A stretch of 45,938 bases of DNA from Taibaiella sp. (GCA_016786705.1 JAEUVV010000001.1:1-45938); one strand, 5' to 3'. Positions 14,189 through 22,666 are shown, counted from the first letter of the stretch. A program made the numbers and translations. Notes: a model not told the origin generated them from the sequence alone.

Positions 14189-14824
14189 ATGAACTTGATT
14201 GATAATCTGAAATGGCGCTATGCCACTAAGAAATATGATAATACTAAAAAAGTAGCAGCGGCAGATGTTGCTAAGATCGTGGAAGCGGCCCGCCTGGCGC
14301 CCACTTCTTCAGGTATGCAGCAATTCAGGGTATTGGTGATCAGCAATCCGGAACTCAAAGAAAAAATAGTACCTATTGCTTCGGGCCAGCAGATCGTTGC
14401 GGATTGTTCTCATCTCCTGGTATTTGCAGCCTGGGATAAGTATACCGAAGAGAGAATAGATAATATTTACCAGGTAACCACGACGGAGAGGGGGCTTAAA
14501 GAAGGCCATTTCAATGATTATACCAATCGTCTGAAAGCGGTATACCTGCAGCAGACTGCCGAAGAGAATTTTGTGCATACGGCAAAACAGGCTTACATTG
14601 GTTTGGGCCTGGCGATTGCGGCGGCGGCAGAGTTAAAAGTAGACAGTACACCTATGGAAGGCTTTAATAATGCGGCTTTGGACGAATTGTTAGAGCTGGG
14701 GGAACAAGGGCTGAAAAGTGTTTTATTATTACCGATTGGTTACCGAGATGCGGAAAATGACTGGCTGGTCAATATGAAAAAAGTAAGGAATGCCGAAGCA
14801 CATTTCGCTACTTATATTCAATAA
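14189..14824 (+). CDS. NAD(P)H-dependent nitroreductase-family flavoprotein
   Basis: Starting at the ATG at 14189 gives 211 residues: NLKWRYATKKYDNTKKV, then VEAARLAPTSSGMQQFRVLV (FMN-binding signature), TAKQAYIGLGLAIAAAAELK, STPMEGFN and SVLLLPIGYRDAENDW. These are standard blocks of NfsB-type oxidoreductases, which reduce nitro compounds or quinones using FMN. The longer frame from 14030 overlaps DUF1304 and is not the start. Operon placement suggests use in handling products of peroxide stress (inference). Confidence 0.92.
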   Translation: MNLIDNLKWRYATKKYDNTKKVAAADVAKIVEAARLAPTSSGMQQFRVLVISNPELKEKIVPIASGQQIVADCSHLLVFAAWDKYTEERIDNIYQVTTTERGLKEGHFNDYTNRLKAVYLQQTAEENFVHTAKQAYIGLGLAIAAAAELKVDSTPMEGFNNAALDELLELGEQGLKSVLLLPIGYRDAENDWLVNMKKVRNAEAHFATYIQ

Positions 14825-14838
14825 AAAAATTAAAGATC

Positions 14839-15732
14839 ATGACTATTAAAAATGTAACCGTTGCCGGCAGTGGTGTACTAGGCGCCCAGATAGCCTTACA
14901 GGCCGCTTATCATGGATTCAGGGTGACCGTGTATGATATTAACGATGCAGCTTTGGATAAAGCTAAGGCCACCTTTGAAAGGATTGCGGCAGCTTACCGT
15001 CAGGACCTGCATGCAGGTGATGAGTCGATTGCGGCAGCCTTTTCGCGCCTCGATACTACTACAGACCTGGCGGCTTCTGTAAAAGATGCCGACCTGCTCA
15101 TTGAGGCTATCCCGGAAAACCCCGCGATCAAAACAGCATTCTATCAGCAGCTGGCAGCAGTAGCGCCGGCAAAAACGATCTTTGCGACCAATACTTCAAC
15201 ATTATTGCCGAGTATGTTCGCTGAAGCAACGGGCCGACCCGAAAAGTTCCTGGCACTGCATTTCGCTAACGAAATATGGAAACATAATACTGCAGAGATC
15301 ATGGGACATGCAGGAACGGATAAGGCAGTATTTGACACTATCGTTGCTTTCGCAAAAGATATCGGTATGATCGCTTTACCCTTACATAAAGAGCAGCCGG
15401 CCTATATTCTGAACTCCTTGCTGGTGCCTTTTTTGAGTGCTGCAAGTGCTTTGTGGGCAAATGGTGTGGCTGACCCGGAAACGATTGATAAAACCTGGAT
15501 GGCGGCCACCGGCGCGCCTGTTGGCCCTTTCGCTACACTTGATATTGTGGGCATTACTACCGCGTACAATATTAATAAAATGGCCGCGGATGCGGCACCT
15601 GACCCGCTAAAGCTTAAAATAGTAGCTTTGATGAAAGCTATGATCGATGAGGGAAAATTAGGTGTTGCTTCCGGAGAAGGATTTTATAAATACCCGGACC
15701 CTGCTTACAAAGCATCGGATTTCTTGAAATAG
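14839..15732 (+). CDS. 3-hydroxyacyl-CoA dehydrogenase
   Basis: The 297-residue enzyme has an NAD-binding Rossmann start, VTVAGSGVLGAQIALQAAYH, then VYDIND. ADLLIEAIPENPAIKTAFYQ and TNTSTLLPSM follow, then ALHFANEIWKHNTAEIMGH with the catalytic His, and a C-terminal helical domain (MAATGAPVGPFATLDIVGI, GEGFYKYPDP). Family enzymes oxidise 3-hydroxyacyl-CoA in beta-oxidation or butyrate pathways. HFANEIWKHN differs from the usual HFFNP, so a divergent substrate is possible. It is last in the ohrR operon, an unusual neighbour for Ohr; it might clear acyl chains released from oxidised lipids (speculation). Confidence 0.87.
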   Translation: MTIKNVTVAGSGVLGAQIALQAAYHGFRVTVYDINDAALDKAKATFERIAAAYRQDLHAGDESIAAAFSRLDTTTDLAASVKDADLLIEAIPENPAIKTAFYQQLAAVAPAKTIFATNTSTLLPSMFAEATGRPEKFLALHFANEIWKHNTAEIMGHAGTDKAVFDTIVAFAKDIGMIALPLHKEQPAYILNSLLVPFLSAASALWANGVADPETIDKTWMAATGAPVGPFATLDIVGITTAYNINKMAADAAPDPLKLKIVALMKAMIDEGKLGVASGEGFYKYPDPAYKASDFLK

Positions 15733-15742
15733 AAAGGTTGAT

Positions 15743-15796
15743 AATGATAAAAAGATCAGGGCCACGATACATCGTGGCCCTGATCTTTTTATCATT
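15743..15796. terminator. Bidirectional terminator overlapping the stop of the desaturase gene
   Basis: Perfect 26-bp arms (15743-15768 and 15771-15796), core GATCAGGGCCACGAT, with only 2 nt between them. The right arm contains the stop codon of the leftward gene (15792-15794). Confidence 0.9.
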
Positions 15797-16742
15797 TCAC
15801 CAGCTCTGCTTCTGTTGCTTCAAGAACCGTTAAATTATCTTTTTCTTTTTGCGCTTCCTCGGCGCGCATTTTATCAGAGGTCATCCTGCTGTCGTCATGG
15901 CTGTAGCCTGGTTTGTCAAAGAGGTAGCGCCAGCGTTGTTTCCAGCTAAGGCCCGGTTGCTTTAAATCCTGGACTATGGCCACAAATTCATGGAAGATGA
16001 GCATGGCCCAGTTCGGGTTTTCCAGGTTGTGTGTTAGCCCGTAACGGATCGGCTCATACTCTTTTTCATCAATCTCTTCCTGGAAGGTGCCAAACATTTT
16101 ATCCCAGATGATGAGGAACATGCCCATATTGCGATCCAGGTATTTGGCATTAGAAGCATGATGCACCCTGTGATGAGATGGAGTAACAAAAATATATTCC
16201 AGGATTCCGAGCTTCCCGATTGCTTTGGTATGGATCAGGGTGCCCCAGATCTGCGTAGCGGAAAATACAAACAGGATATCTATAGGCTCATAGCCCAGGA
16301 ACACCAGTGGAATAAAATACACAAAACGATATAAGGGTTCCAAGACAGAAGAACGGAAACCTACGGTGATGTTATAATTGATCGCGCTGTGGTGGGTAAC
16401 ATGTGTGGCCCAGAAAAAACGGATAAAATGATCATTACGGTGCAGCCAGTAAAAGGCAAAGTCCTGGAGGATCACCAGGCTTACCCAGTAGATCCAGCCA
16501 TGATGGTCCCAGTGGAAAAAAGCGTATTGAAAACACAAAGCGAATATAAACAGGTATACGACACGGAAGCCGAGATCTACAAGGAAGCAAACCAGTGACA
16601 GGTAGATATTTTGTAAGGTTTCTTTAAGGGTATACAGCTTTTTGAGCTGGAAGTTCATAATGAACAATTCGATGCCGATGATAATGGCATAGAGCGGAAC
16701 CTGGGATAACAGAAGAATTTGCTCTCTTAAATTAGTGTCCAT
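15792..16742 (-). CDS. Sterol desaturase / fatty acid hydroxylase family membrane di-iron enzyme
   Basis: The 316-residue protein has several membrane segments and the His boxes of this superfamily: FYWLHRNDHFIRFFWATHVT, then HHS, and VTPSHHRVHHASNAKYLDRN. These ligate two irons in enzymes that hydroxylate or desaturate lipids. The C-terminal 60 residues are charged and cytosolic. Bacteroidota commonly carry such enzymes for lipid modification; the substrate here is unknown. It is a lone leftward gene with a TAATTTTG promoter. Confidence 0.9.
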   Translation of the reverse strand: MDTNLREQILLLSQVPLYAIIIGIELFIMNFQLKKLYTLKETLQNIYLSLVCFLVDLGFRVVYLFIFALCFQYAFFHWDHHGWIYWVSLVILQDFAFYWLHRNDHFIRFFWATHVTHHSAINYNITVGFRSSVLEPLYRFVYFIPLVFLGYEPIDILFVFSATQIWGTLIHTKAIGKLGILEYIFVTPSHHRVHHASNAKYLDRNMGMFLIIWDKMFGTFQEEIDEKEYEPIRYGLTHNLENPNWAMLIFHEFVAIVQDLKQPGLSWKQRWRYLFDKPGYSHDDSRMTSDKMRAEEAQKEKDNLTVLEATEAELVK

Positions 16743-16772
16743 GATTTTCTATACGCATAAAAATTTAAAAGG

Positions 16773-16802
16773 CAAAATTACGAAATTAGCCAGCGGCAAC
16801 AA
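16773..16802 (-). promoter_or_regulatory. Promoter of the desaturase-family gene
   Basis: Read leftward, TTG (16802-16800) and TAATTTTG (16780-16773) are separated by 19 bp, close to the Bacteroidota consensus. The start codon follows about 30 nt later. Confidence 0.5.
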
Positions 16803-16896
16803 GGTCATTTTTCACTATAGTGTAAATCTTCAATATTATAGCTGAATAGCAAAATAATCACTATTATTACAGGTATTAATGATAAAATATATAAAG

Positions 16897-16904
16897 TACA
16901 TTTG
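16897..16904 (+). promoter_or_regulatory. -7 element abutting the second TonB-like gene
   Basis: TACATTTG ends 7 nt before the ATG at 16912, giving a leader of a few bases at most. It is the same octamer and near-identical placement as for the first copy at 10955. Confidence 0.4.
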
Positions 16905-16911
16905 CAATCTT

Positions 16912-17352
16912 ATGAAAACAATAGTTACAATTAGTTTGCTGGCAATAGGAAGTCTGGGCTTTGCTCAGAAGCGGGACGATAAGGATTTGCAAAAGCACAA
17001 AAACGGGAAAGAGGTATTCAGGGCAATTCCTGAAGAAAATAAAGCAAAGCCAGAATATGATCTTTCTGCTTATTTAAGAAACAATCCGCAATACCCGAAC
17101 GTGGCATATGAGGCTGGGATTCAAGGAAAGGTCGTGGTCGAATTCATTATTGATAAAGATGGAAGCGTAGATAGCGTTCGTGTGTTAAGAGGCAAGGAAC
17201 TTGGCGGCGGGCTTCCGGAAGAAGCGGTACGAGTAGTAGCAAATATGCCACCCTGGAAGCCGGCAACACAGAATGGGTATATTGTAAAAAGCTATATGAC
17301 ATTGCCGATTGACTTTAAATTAAATGTTTCTTCCTCGCCGGATCGCATATAG
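16912..17352 (+). CDS. Small secreted TonB C-terminal domain protein (copy 2)
   Basis: From the ATG at 16912 the protein is 146 residues. It has a signal peptide (MKTIVTISLLAIGSLGFAQ), a short charged linker with HKNGKEVFRAIPEENKAKPE, and a TonB C-terminal domain (QYPNVAYEAGIQGKVVVEFI, DGSVDSVRVLRGKELGGGLP, NMPPWKPATQNGYIVKSYMT). Domain and linker resemble copy 1 at 10967, down to the EV/EIYRA-type linker motif. Like copy 1 it lacks a membrane anchor and any exbB/exbD neighbour. The start at 16879 in the same frame precedes the promoter element and was rejected. A degenerate third copy follows. Confidence 0.85.
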   Translation: MKTIVTISLLAIGSLGFAQKRDDKDLQKHKNGKEVFRAIPEENKAKPEYDLSAYLRNNPQYPNVAYEAGIQGKVVVEFIIDKDGSVDSVRVLRGKELGGGLPEEAVRVVANMPPWKPATQNGYIVKSYMTLPIDFKLNVSSSPDRI

Positions 17353-17408
17353 CAGTTCCCAGTAGATAAAGGGGGAATATTGGTCCAAGGCGTATTTCTT
17401 TTATTTAA

Positions 17409-17687
17409 CTATCAGGCATATATAGCAAAAGAATAAAGTTTATCCTTCAAAAGCTGTTGAAAAGAAAATTGAAGGGACTAGTTGCTGTCCGGTTTGTTGT
17501 GAAAGCAGATAGAATATTAAGTGATATCACTATAGTAGAAGGAAAGGATTTTGATTATAGCCTGCCGGAAGAAGCCTTAAGACTGATTAAAAAATATGCC
17601 TGCCTGGAAACCTGCTTTGGACATTGATAAAAGCCGGAGAGGTCTTATGTTATCGTTCCCGTCTACTTTAAATGTAGCGATAAATAA
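17409..17687 (+). pseudogene. Degenerate third TonB C-terminal domain copy with two frameshifts
   Basis: The first segment reads RKLKGLVAVRFVVKADRILS, then DITIVEGKDF and LPEEALRLIKK, clearly a TonB C-terminal domain. A shift near 17593 moves it to the frame reading MPAWKPAL (from 17596). A second shift restores the original frame for RSYVIVPVYFKCSDK and TAA at 17685-17687. Without the second frame, the first stops at 17626. There is no signal peptide or start. This accounts for most of the gap between copy 2 and purC. Confidence 0.75.
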
Positions 17688-17694
17688 TTTAACA

Positions 17695-17724
17695 TTGCTA
17701 TTTCGCTAATATTTGATTAAATTG
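17695..17724 (+). promoter_or_regulatory. Probable promoter of purC
   Basis: TTG at 17695-17697 and TAAATTG at 17718-17724 are 20 bp apart, a slightly degenerate match to the Bacteroidota consensus, 19 nt before the start codon. Confidence 0.4.
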
Positions 17725-17742
17725 CACTCCCAATTTTAGAAA

Positions 17743-18663
17743 ATGCTGAAATTAAATAATCAAACTGATTTTTATAAAGGAAAAGTAAGAGATGTATACA
17801 CGATTGCCGGCCAATACCTGGCTATGGTAGTGAGCGACAGGATCTCTGCTTTTGACGTGGTATTACCGAGACCCATACCTTACAAAGGACAAGTACTGAA
17901 CCAAATTGCTGCAGCTAACCTGGAAGCGACCAAAGATATCGTACCTAACTGGGTGATTGACGGCAATTCCTTACCAAATGTTACTGTAGGTAAAAAATGC
18001 GAAACCTTTCCCGTGGAAATGGTGATCCGTGGTAACCTGTCCGGTCATGCCTGGAGGACCTATAAGAGCGGCGAACGCATGCTGTGCGGGGTGAAAATGC
18101 CGGATGGCCTGAAAGAGAACGATTTTTTTCCGGAACCGATCATTACGCCTTCTACCAAAGCGCACGAAGGCCACGATGAAGACATTTCACGCGAAGAAAT
18201 TATCGCCCGTGGACTGGTTTCGGAAGCAGAATACAAAGAGCTGGAACGCATTACCAAAGCCCTGTTTGAACGCGGTCGCGAAATGGCCAAGGAAAGAGGC
18301 CTGATCCTGGTAGATACGAAATATGAATTCGGGAAAATAGACGGCCAGATCTACCTGATCGACGAAATTCATACCCCGGATTCTTCCCGCTATTTTTATG
18401 CGGATACCTACGATCGTTTACAGGAAGAAAATAAGCCGCAAAGACAGCTGTCTAAGGAGTTTGTAAGAGAATGGCTTATGGAAAATGGTTTCCAGGGCAA
18501 AGATGGCCAGGAAATACCGGAAATGACTGACCAGAAAGTTGCAGAAATATCAGAAAGATATATAGAGCTGTACGAAAAAATCACCGGTAAGCCTTTCGTG
18601 AAAATAAACATGACGGAACCGGAGATTGAGGAGCAGGTAAACAACATTATTGCGTCATTATAA
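17743..18663 (+). CDS. purC: Phosphoribosylaminoimidazole-succinocarboxamide synthase (SAICAR synthetase)
   Basis: The 306-residue enzyme is the long form of Pur[13 protein letters not shown] starts the ATP-grasp-like lobe. [40 protein letters not shown] and [13 protein letters not shown] are classic PurC blocks, and [11 protein letters not shown] and [14 protein letters not shown] form the metal/ATP site. It joins CAIR and aspartate with ATP in purine synthesis. It is a single gene; no other pur gene is near. Confidence 0.97.
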   Translation: MLKLNNQTDFYKGKVRDVYTIAGQYLAMVVSDRISAFDVVLPRPIPYKGQVLNQIAAANLEATKDIVPNWVIDGNSLPNVTVGKKCETFPVEMVIRGNLSGHAWRTYKSGERMLCGVKMPDGLKENDFFPEPIITPSTKAHEGHDEDISREEIIARGLVSEAEYKELERITKALFERGREMAKERGLILVDTKYEFGKIDGQIYLIDEIHTPDSSRYFYADTYDRLQEENKPQRQLSKEFVREWLMENGFQGKDGQEIPEMTDQKVAEISERYIELYEKITGKPFVKINMTEPEIEEQVNNIIASL

Positions 18664-18697
18664 ATAAAGGCTAAGCTTTAAAGCTTAGCCTTTATTT
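18662..18697. terminator. Palindromic bidirectional terminator between purC and the aminotransferase gene
   Basis: A 36-bp perfect palindrome (18-bp arms, core GGCTAAGCTTTAAAGCTTAGCC in two halves) lies between the convergent genes. It contains the stop codon of the leftward gene (18678-18680), so its last codons double as terminator stem. Confidence 0.85.
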
Positions 18698-19844
18698 TAT
18701 CGATCGCTGCCCGCAATGTAGCGTCCTCTTTTGCGAAACAAAAACGTACCAGTTTATTATCGGTCCCATGCTGGTAAAACGCACTTAACGGAATAGTAGC
18801 CACACCGGCATCTTTCGTCAGCCATTGGGCAAATTCCTTATCTGGCATATCTTTCCATTGACTGTAGTCGGCTACCTGGAAATAGCTGCCTGCCGCGGGT
18901 TGCAGTATTTTAAATGGCGTTTCTGCCAGCAATTGGTTCAATAGGTTTCTTTTACTGTTTAATAAAGCGCAACTGTCTTCATCCGGGAATTGCTGCATAA
19001 ACATACCCAGGGCATACTGTGCCGGCGTATTTACAGAAAAAGCAATAAACTGGTGCACTTTCCGGATCGCTTTAGTAATCGTGGCCGAGGCAATGGTGTA
19101 GCCTATTTTCCAGCCGGTGGCATGAAATTGTTTCCCGAAAGAGAAAACAGCGACACATTGGTCTTTTAACGCCTCCTCCTGCAAGACACTATGGTGCTTT
19201 GCCCCGTCAAAGACAATCTGGTCATAAACTTCATCAGAAATTACCATAATTTCCCTGCCGGCAACGAGCGCGCCTAATTGCTGCCAGTCTGCAGCCGACC
19301 ATATTGTACCGGTAGGATTATGCGGGGTATTGACTATGATCGCTTTGGTCTTTGCATTGGTCGCTGCTTTAAGGCGGTCCCAGTCTACAGAAAAGTCAGG
19401 GTAGTTTAAAGGTACTGCTACCGGTATGCCCCCATTGATCTCAATAGCCGGTATATAAGCGTCATAAGCTGGTTCCAGGATAATGACTTCATCACCTTTA
19501 CTTAAGACGGTAGCCAGCGTAACAAAAATACCATAGGATGCGCCCGGGCAAATAGTAATATTGGAGGGATCAACCCGCAGATTCAATTGCCGGTTTTTTT
19601 GCCGGGCAATCTGCTCGGTCAATACGGGGAGGCCGGGCATGGGCGCATATTGATTAAAGCCTTGCGCTGTAGCCTCTTTGAGCAATTGTTGTATCCGGGT
19701 GTCTATAGGATAGTCGGGGAAACCCTGGGAGAGGTTAATGGCACCATGTGCCGCGGCCAGGGCCGACATGACGGAAAATATAGTAGTATCTGCTCCGGTA
19801 TGCTTTTGCGGGAGTAACATAAGTTTCTGATTTTTAAGCAACAT
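18678..19844 (-). CDS. Class I aminotransferase, methionine/kynurenine type (YbdL-like)
   Basis: The 388-residue PLP enzyme shows INLSQGFPDYPID, NQYAPMPGLPVLTEQIA, ICPGASYGIFVTL, VNTPHNPTGTIWS, VISDEVYDQIVFDG and VFSFGKQFHATGWKIGY, where the Lys in SFGKQFHATGWK carries PLP. NPTG and the Tyr of DEVYD are the expected cofactor contacts. This subgroup transaminates methionine, kynurenine or glutamine. A second ATG at 19820 gives MLLPQKHTG and is an equally plausible start. It lies 35 nt downstream of the DUF1573-mqnP-membrane-protein genes on the same strand and may be part of that unit. Confidence 0.92.
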   Translation of the reverse strand: MLLKNQKLMLLPQKHTGADTTIFSVMSALAAAHGAINLSQGFPDYPIDTRIQQLLKEATAQGFNQYAPMPGLPVLTEQIARQKNRQLNLRVDPSNITICPGASYGIFVTLATVLSKGDEVIILEPAYDAYIPAIEINGGIPVAVPLNYPDFSVDWDRLKAATNAKTKAIIVNTPHNPTGTIWSAADWQQLGALVAGREIMVISDEVYDQIVFDGAKHHSVLQEEALKDQCVAVFSFGKQFHATGWKIGYTIASATITKAIRKVHQFIAFSVNTPAQYALGMFMQQFPDEDSCALLNSKRNLLNQLLAETPFKILQPAAGSYFQVADYSQWKDMPDKEFAQWLTKDAGVATIPLSAFYQHGTDNKLVRFCFAKEDATLRAAIDKIKAKL

Positions 19845-19879
19845 TAAAAATAGCTAAAAATACGGAGGACTTTTTGTAT

Positions 19880-20347
19880 TTATTTCTCTTTAACCTGGAT
19901 GCCGGGTCTTGAATCTTTCTTATTTCCTTTGCGATACATCCTGATCAGGAAAATAAGGTAAAGTAATTGGGTGGTGAAAAATAGTATTGTGGCATATTGC
20001 TGTACTAGCAATACCTTGTTCATCTCTTCGATTGCTTTATTCGATGCTCTGTATAAAATGGATGGATAGAGGTAAAATGGATCTCTGATGAAGAAAATCG
20101 AAACAAGCGTGAATAGGAAATGGAGTAAAAATAAGAGGAGCCCGATAGGGTCTTTTCTTATTAAAATCAGGTATCCTAGTATTAAGCAACCAAGAAAGCT
20201 GCCGCATAGGTATAAAAAAGATTCGCTGTAATAGCTGATATGCCATCCCGGGACTAGGGAAGACGAAAGCTCAAGCTTACGAGGTAATATATAAGCCAGG
20301 CATAGCCACCATATCAGGTAAATAATAAGATACCAGTGGCGCTTCAT
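19880..20347 (-). CDS. Hypothetical membrane protein with about four transmembrane segments
   Basis: The 155-residue protein has hydrophobic segments at about 5-20, 42-62, 68-86 and 116-135 and a charged C-terminus (RMYRKGNKKDSRPGIQVKEK). I do not recognise a family. It starts 3 nt after the mqnP stop, so it is almost certainly cotranscribed with it. Confidence 0.7.
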   Translation of the reverse strand: MKRHWYLIIYLIWWLCLAYILPRKLELSSSLVPGWHISYYSESFLYLCGSFLGCLILGYLILIRKDPIGLLLFLLHFLFTLVSIFFIRDPFYLYPSILYRASNKAIEEMNKVLLVQQYATILFFTTQLLYLIFLIRMYRKGNKKDSRPGIQVKEK

Positions 20348-20350
20348 TAG

Positions 20351-21205
20351 CTAAAGTAAGATGATATCCGTGATTGTAAATGCCGCATATACCAGGCTGA
20401 TAATGCCATTGGTGGTGCCAAACGCCAGGTTAACCTTGCTGAGATCATGAGGCTTTACCAAAGTGTGCTGGTACACCAGCAAGGCAAGAACGATTAATGC
20501 GCCGGCCCAATAAATCCAGCCAAAATGAGCGTAGATCCCAACGCCAATGATCAGCAGACCGGAAAATACATGCAGGATATTGGAAACCATCAATGCTTTG
20601 CGTTTACCCAACGCGGCCGGGATGGAGTTTAAATGATGCTCCCGGTCAAACTCTTCATCCTGCAGGGCATAAATGATATCGAATCCCGAAACCCAGGTCA
20701 GTACAATGAAAGAGAAAAATAAGGGCACTATGTTAAAAATACCGGTTACGGTTAAATAGGCGCCAATTGGTGCCAAAGCCAATCCTACCCCCAAAACGAT
20801 ATGGCAGAGTGGGGTGAACCTTTTGGTATAGCTGTAAAAGAGTACGACAAATAAGGCTATAGGCGATAAGGCCAATACCAGCGGGTTGATAAAATAAGTA
20901 GCGGCTACAAAAATAATACAGTTCACGATGGTGAAAAGTAATGCCTGCTTTGCCGGGATGATACCGGCGGGGACTTCCCGGTTGGCTGTGCGCGGGTTTT
21001 TGGCATCAAAGTTACGATCCAGGTACCTGTTGAAGGCCATAGCGGCATTCCGGGCTGTGACCATGCACAAAAGCATCAGCAATAAGACGCGCGGCTCAAA
21101 GTGGAACTGTTGGGTATAAAAAATTGCCAATGCAAAGCCGATAAGGGCAAAGGGTAAGGCAAAAATGGTATGGCTGAACTTAACTAGGGCTAAATATTTT
21201 TTCAA
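20351..21205 (-). CDS. mqnP: UbiA-family prenyltransferase, probable futalosine-pathway MqnP
   Basis: The 284-residue membrane protein has about eight transmembrane helices and the two Asp-rich UbiA motifs, NRYLDRNFDAKNPRTANRE and DEEFDREHHLNSIPAALG, which bind Mg-diphosphate of the polyprenyl donor. Similarity to short 4-hydroxybenzoate-type UbiA proteins, and the use of the futalosine route to menaquinone in many Bacteroidota, suggest MqnP. No other mqn gene is in the window, so the pathway is inferred. It lies 16 nt after DUF1573. Confidence 0.85.
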   Translation of the reverse strand: MKKYLALVKFSHTIFALPFALIGFALAIFYTQQFHFEPRVLLLMLLCMVTARNAAMAFNRYLDRNFDAKNPRTANREVPAGIIPAKQALLFTIVNCIIFVAATYFINPLVLALSPIALFVVLFYSYTKRFTPLCHIVLGVGLALAPIGAYLTVTGIFNIVPLFFSFIVLTWVSGFDIIYALQDEEFDREHHLNSIPAALGKRKALMVSNILHVFSGLLIIGVGIYAHFGWIYWAGALIVLALLVYQHTLVKPHDLSKVNLAFGTTNGIISLVYAAFTITDIILL

Positions 21206-21221
21206 AACGAAACAAGCGCAA

Positions 21222-21749
21222 TTAGGGCTTTACTACTGCTTTAAAGTATAAGGGAATAGACTCTTCCTGGGCATTGCTTTTCAGGATGATATTTTTATCG
21301 ACATTACCGGTGCGGCCTTTAGAGTTAAAGGAAATAGCGATTTCTCCTTTAGCACCCGGGGCTACTGGCGTTTTGGTATATGCCGGAACGGTACAACCGC
21401 AGGTGGCCACTACTTCGTCTATAATTAAAGGATGGCTACCTGTGTTTTTAAAAGTATATACGTGCTCTACTACATCACCGTCCTTGATCGTACCAAAGTC
21501 ATAAGTATCTTTATCAAACTTAATGCTGGTCTTGGGGTGCTTTACAGCATTGGCCTCGCCCGATGCTGCCGCTCCGCTGGGCAGGGTACCCGCTTCTATA
21601 TGATTTGCCGCAGAATGATTAGGAGCCGCTACTGCTTTGTTTTTATTAAACAGCGCGTTCTGGCTTACCCCCGACAATTCTATAATGGCAATGGTCAGCG
21701 CTGATAATGTTAACAAGGTAAGTAATACCGTTTTCAGAGTTCCATTCAT
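21222..21749 (-). CDS. DUF1573 domain protein, exported
   Basis: The 175-residue protein has an N-terminal membrane/signal segment (LKTVLLTLLTLSALTIAIIE), a low-complexity Ala/Ser linker and a DUF1573 immunoglobulin-like domain (FDKDTYDFGTIKDGDVVEHV, then YTFKNTG; ATCGCTVPAY; PGAKGEIAISFNSKGRTG). The ATCGCT motif with two Cys is the hallmark of the family. The function is unknown. It is first gene of the mqnP unit. Confidence 0.9.
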   Translation of the reverse strand: MNGTLKTVLLTLLTLSALTIAIIELSGVSQNALFNKNKAVAAPNHSAANHIEAGTLPSGAAASGEANAVKHPKTSIKFDKDTYDFGTIKDGDVVEHVYTFKNTGSHPLIIDEVVATCGCTVPAYTKTPVAPGAKGEIAISFNSKGRTGNVDKNIILKSNAQEESIPLYFKAVVKP

Positions 21750-21802
21750 ACCCTTTAATTTCCTGGTGAATTTAATATGCTTAAATTACAATATTATTTT
21801 TA

Positions 21803-21810
21803 CAAAAGTA
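21803..21810 (-). promoter_or_regulatory. -7 element of the DUF1573-mqnP unit
   Basis: Read leftward this is TACTTTTG, matching TAnnTTTG. It lies about 54 nt before the DUF1573 start, in the only gap between this unit and the TPM genes. Confidence 0.45.
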
Positions 21811-21836
21811 CTAAAAAAAACGCTAAAGAGAATTGA

Positions 21837-22664
21837 TTACCAGCTTCCGCCGGCACCACCACCGCCAAAGCTACCGCCACCAAAGCCACCGAATCCGCCG
21901 CCGCCAAAACCTCCGCTACTGCCGCCACTGCTTCCACCGAATCCGCCGCCGCCAAACATGCCGCCTATCATACCCCCGGTGAAGATGTCGGTACCTCTGC
22001 GGGAGATATACCTGCCGCCCCGCCCGTTACCACCGCCACCTCTTGTGGCAGCAATAATAATAACGATCATGATAATCAGTATTAATACTGCGGCTCCGAT
22101 AGGAAATCCTTCTTCCTGGTGCTCTGAGGGATCTGCTTTATACTCTCCGGAAGCCGCCTTGACTATTGCCTCTACTCCTTCCACGAAGCCCTGGTAGTAA
22201 TTTCCGGATTTGAAAAAAGGAGTTATCTCGTTCCTTATGATCCTGCCCACAAGACCATCGGGCAGGGCGCCTTCCAGGCCATAGCCGGTCGCGATCCAGA
22301 TCTTACGATCATTAATAGCAGCAAGGATGAGAACGCCGTTCTTTTTCCCCTTTTTTCCGATACCCCACCTGTTACCCAGCTTGAAAGAATAGTCGGCAAT
22401 ATCAAACATGCCTATACTCTTTATGGTTACAATGGCGATTTCTGTAGAGGTGGAGTCTTCATAGGCTTGCAGCTTGCGTTCCAGGTCCTGGTTGTCCTGG
22501 GTGGACAGCACCCCGGCAAAGTCATTAACCAGCCGTGGCGGGTTCATTGGCTTTGGAAAATCATTGTCTGACTGGGCCAAGGATACATTTGCGATCAGGG
22601 CGGACACGATAGCAAAGCATACAAAAAGAATATTTTTAAAGCTGGTCTTCATTTTTTGTTTCAT
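21837..22664 (-). CDS. TPM-domain (DUF477) membrane protein with glycine-rich tail
   Basis: The 275-residue protein has a signal peptide (ILFVCFAIVSALIANVSLAQ) and a TPM domain (VNDFAGVLSTQDNQDLERKL, TEIAIVTIKSIG, LGNRWGIGKKGKKNGVLILA, IATGYGLEGALPDGL). A transmembrane helix (AAVLILIIMIVIIIAATR) comes next, then a tail of GGGGFGG-type repeats ending in Trp. TPM proteins act in the periplasm; the family is linked to photosystem repair in plants and to envelope stress in bacteria. It follows its partner TPM gene by 2 nt. The usual LemA neighbour is absent. Confidence 0.9.
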   Translation of the reverse strand: MKQKMKTSFKNILFVCFAIVSALIANVSLAQSDNDFPKPMNPPRLVNDFAGVLSTQDNQDLERKLQAYEDSTSTEIAIVTIKSIGMFDIADYSFKLGNRWGIGKKGKKNGVLILAAINDRKIWIATGYGLEGALPDGLVGRIIRNEITPFFKSGNYYQGFVEGVEAIVKAASGEYKADPSEHQEEGFPIGAAVLILIIMIVIIIAATRGGGGNGRGGRYISRRGTDIFTGGMIGGMFGGGGFGGSSGGSSGGFGGGGFGGFGGGSFGGGGAGGSW

Positions 22665-22666
22665 TT

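Noticed and set aside
16813..16822. CACTATAGTG palindrome upstream of the second TonB-like gene
   Set aside because: It is a 10-bp palindrome in AT-rich DNA with no second copy at the paralogous gene; chance is likely.
21637..22197. Proline-rich open frame on the plus strand
   Set aside because: It is the antisense of the glycine-rich tail of the TPM protein; Gly codons read backward give Pro. It has no independent support.
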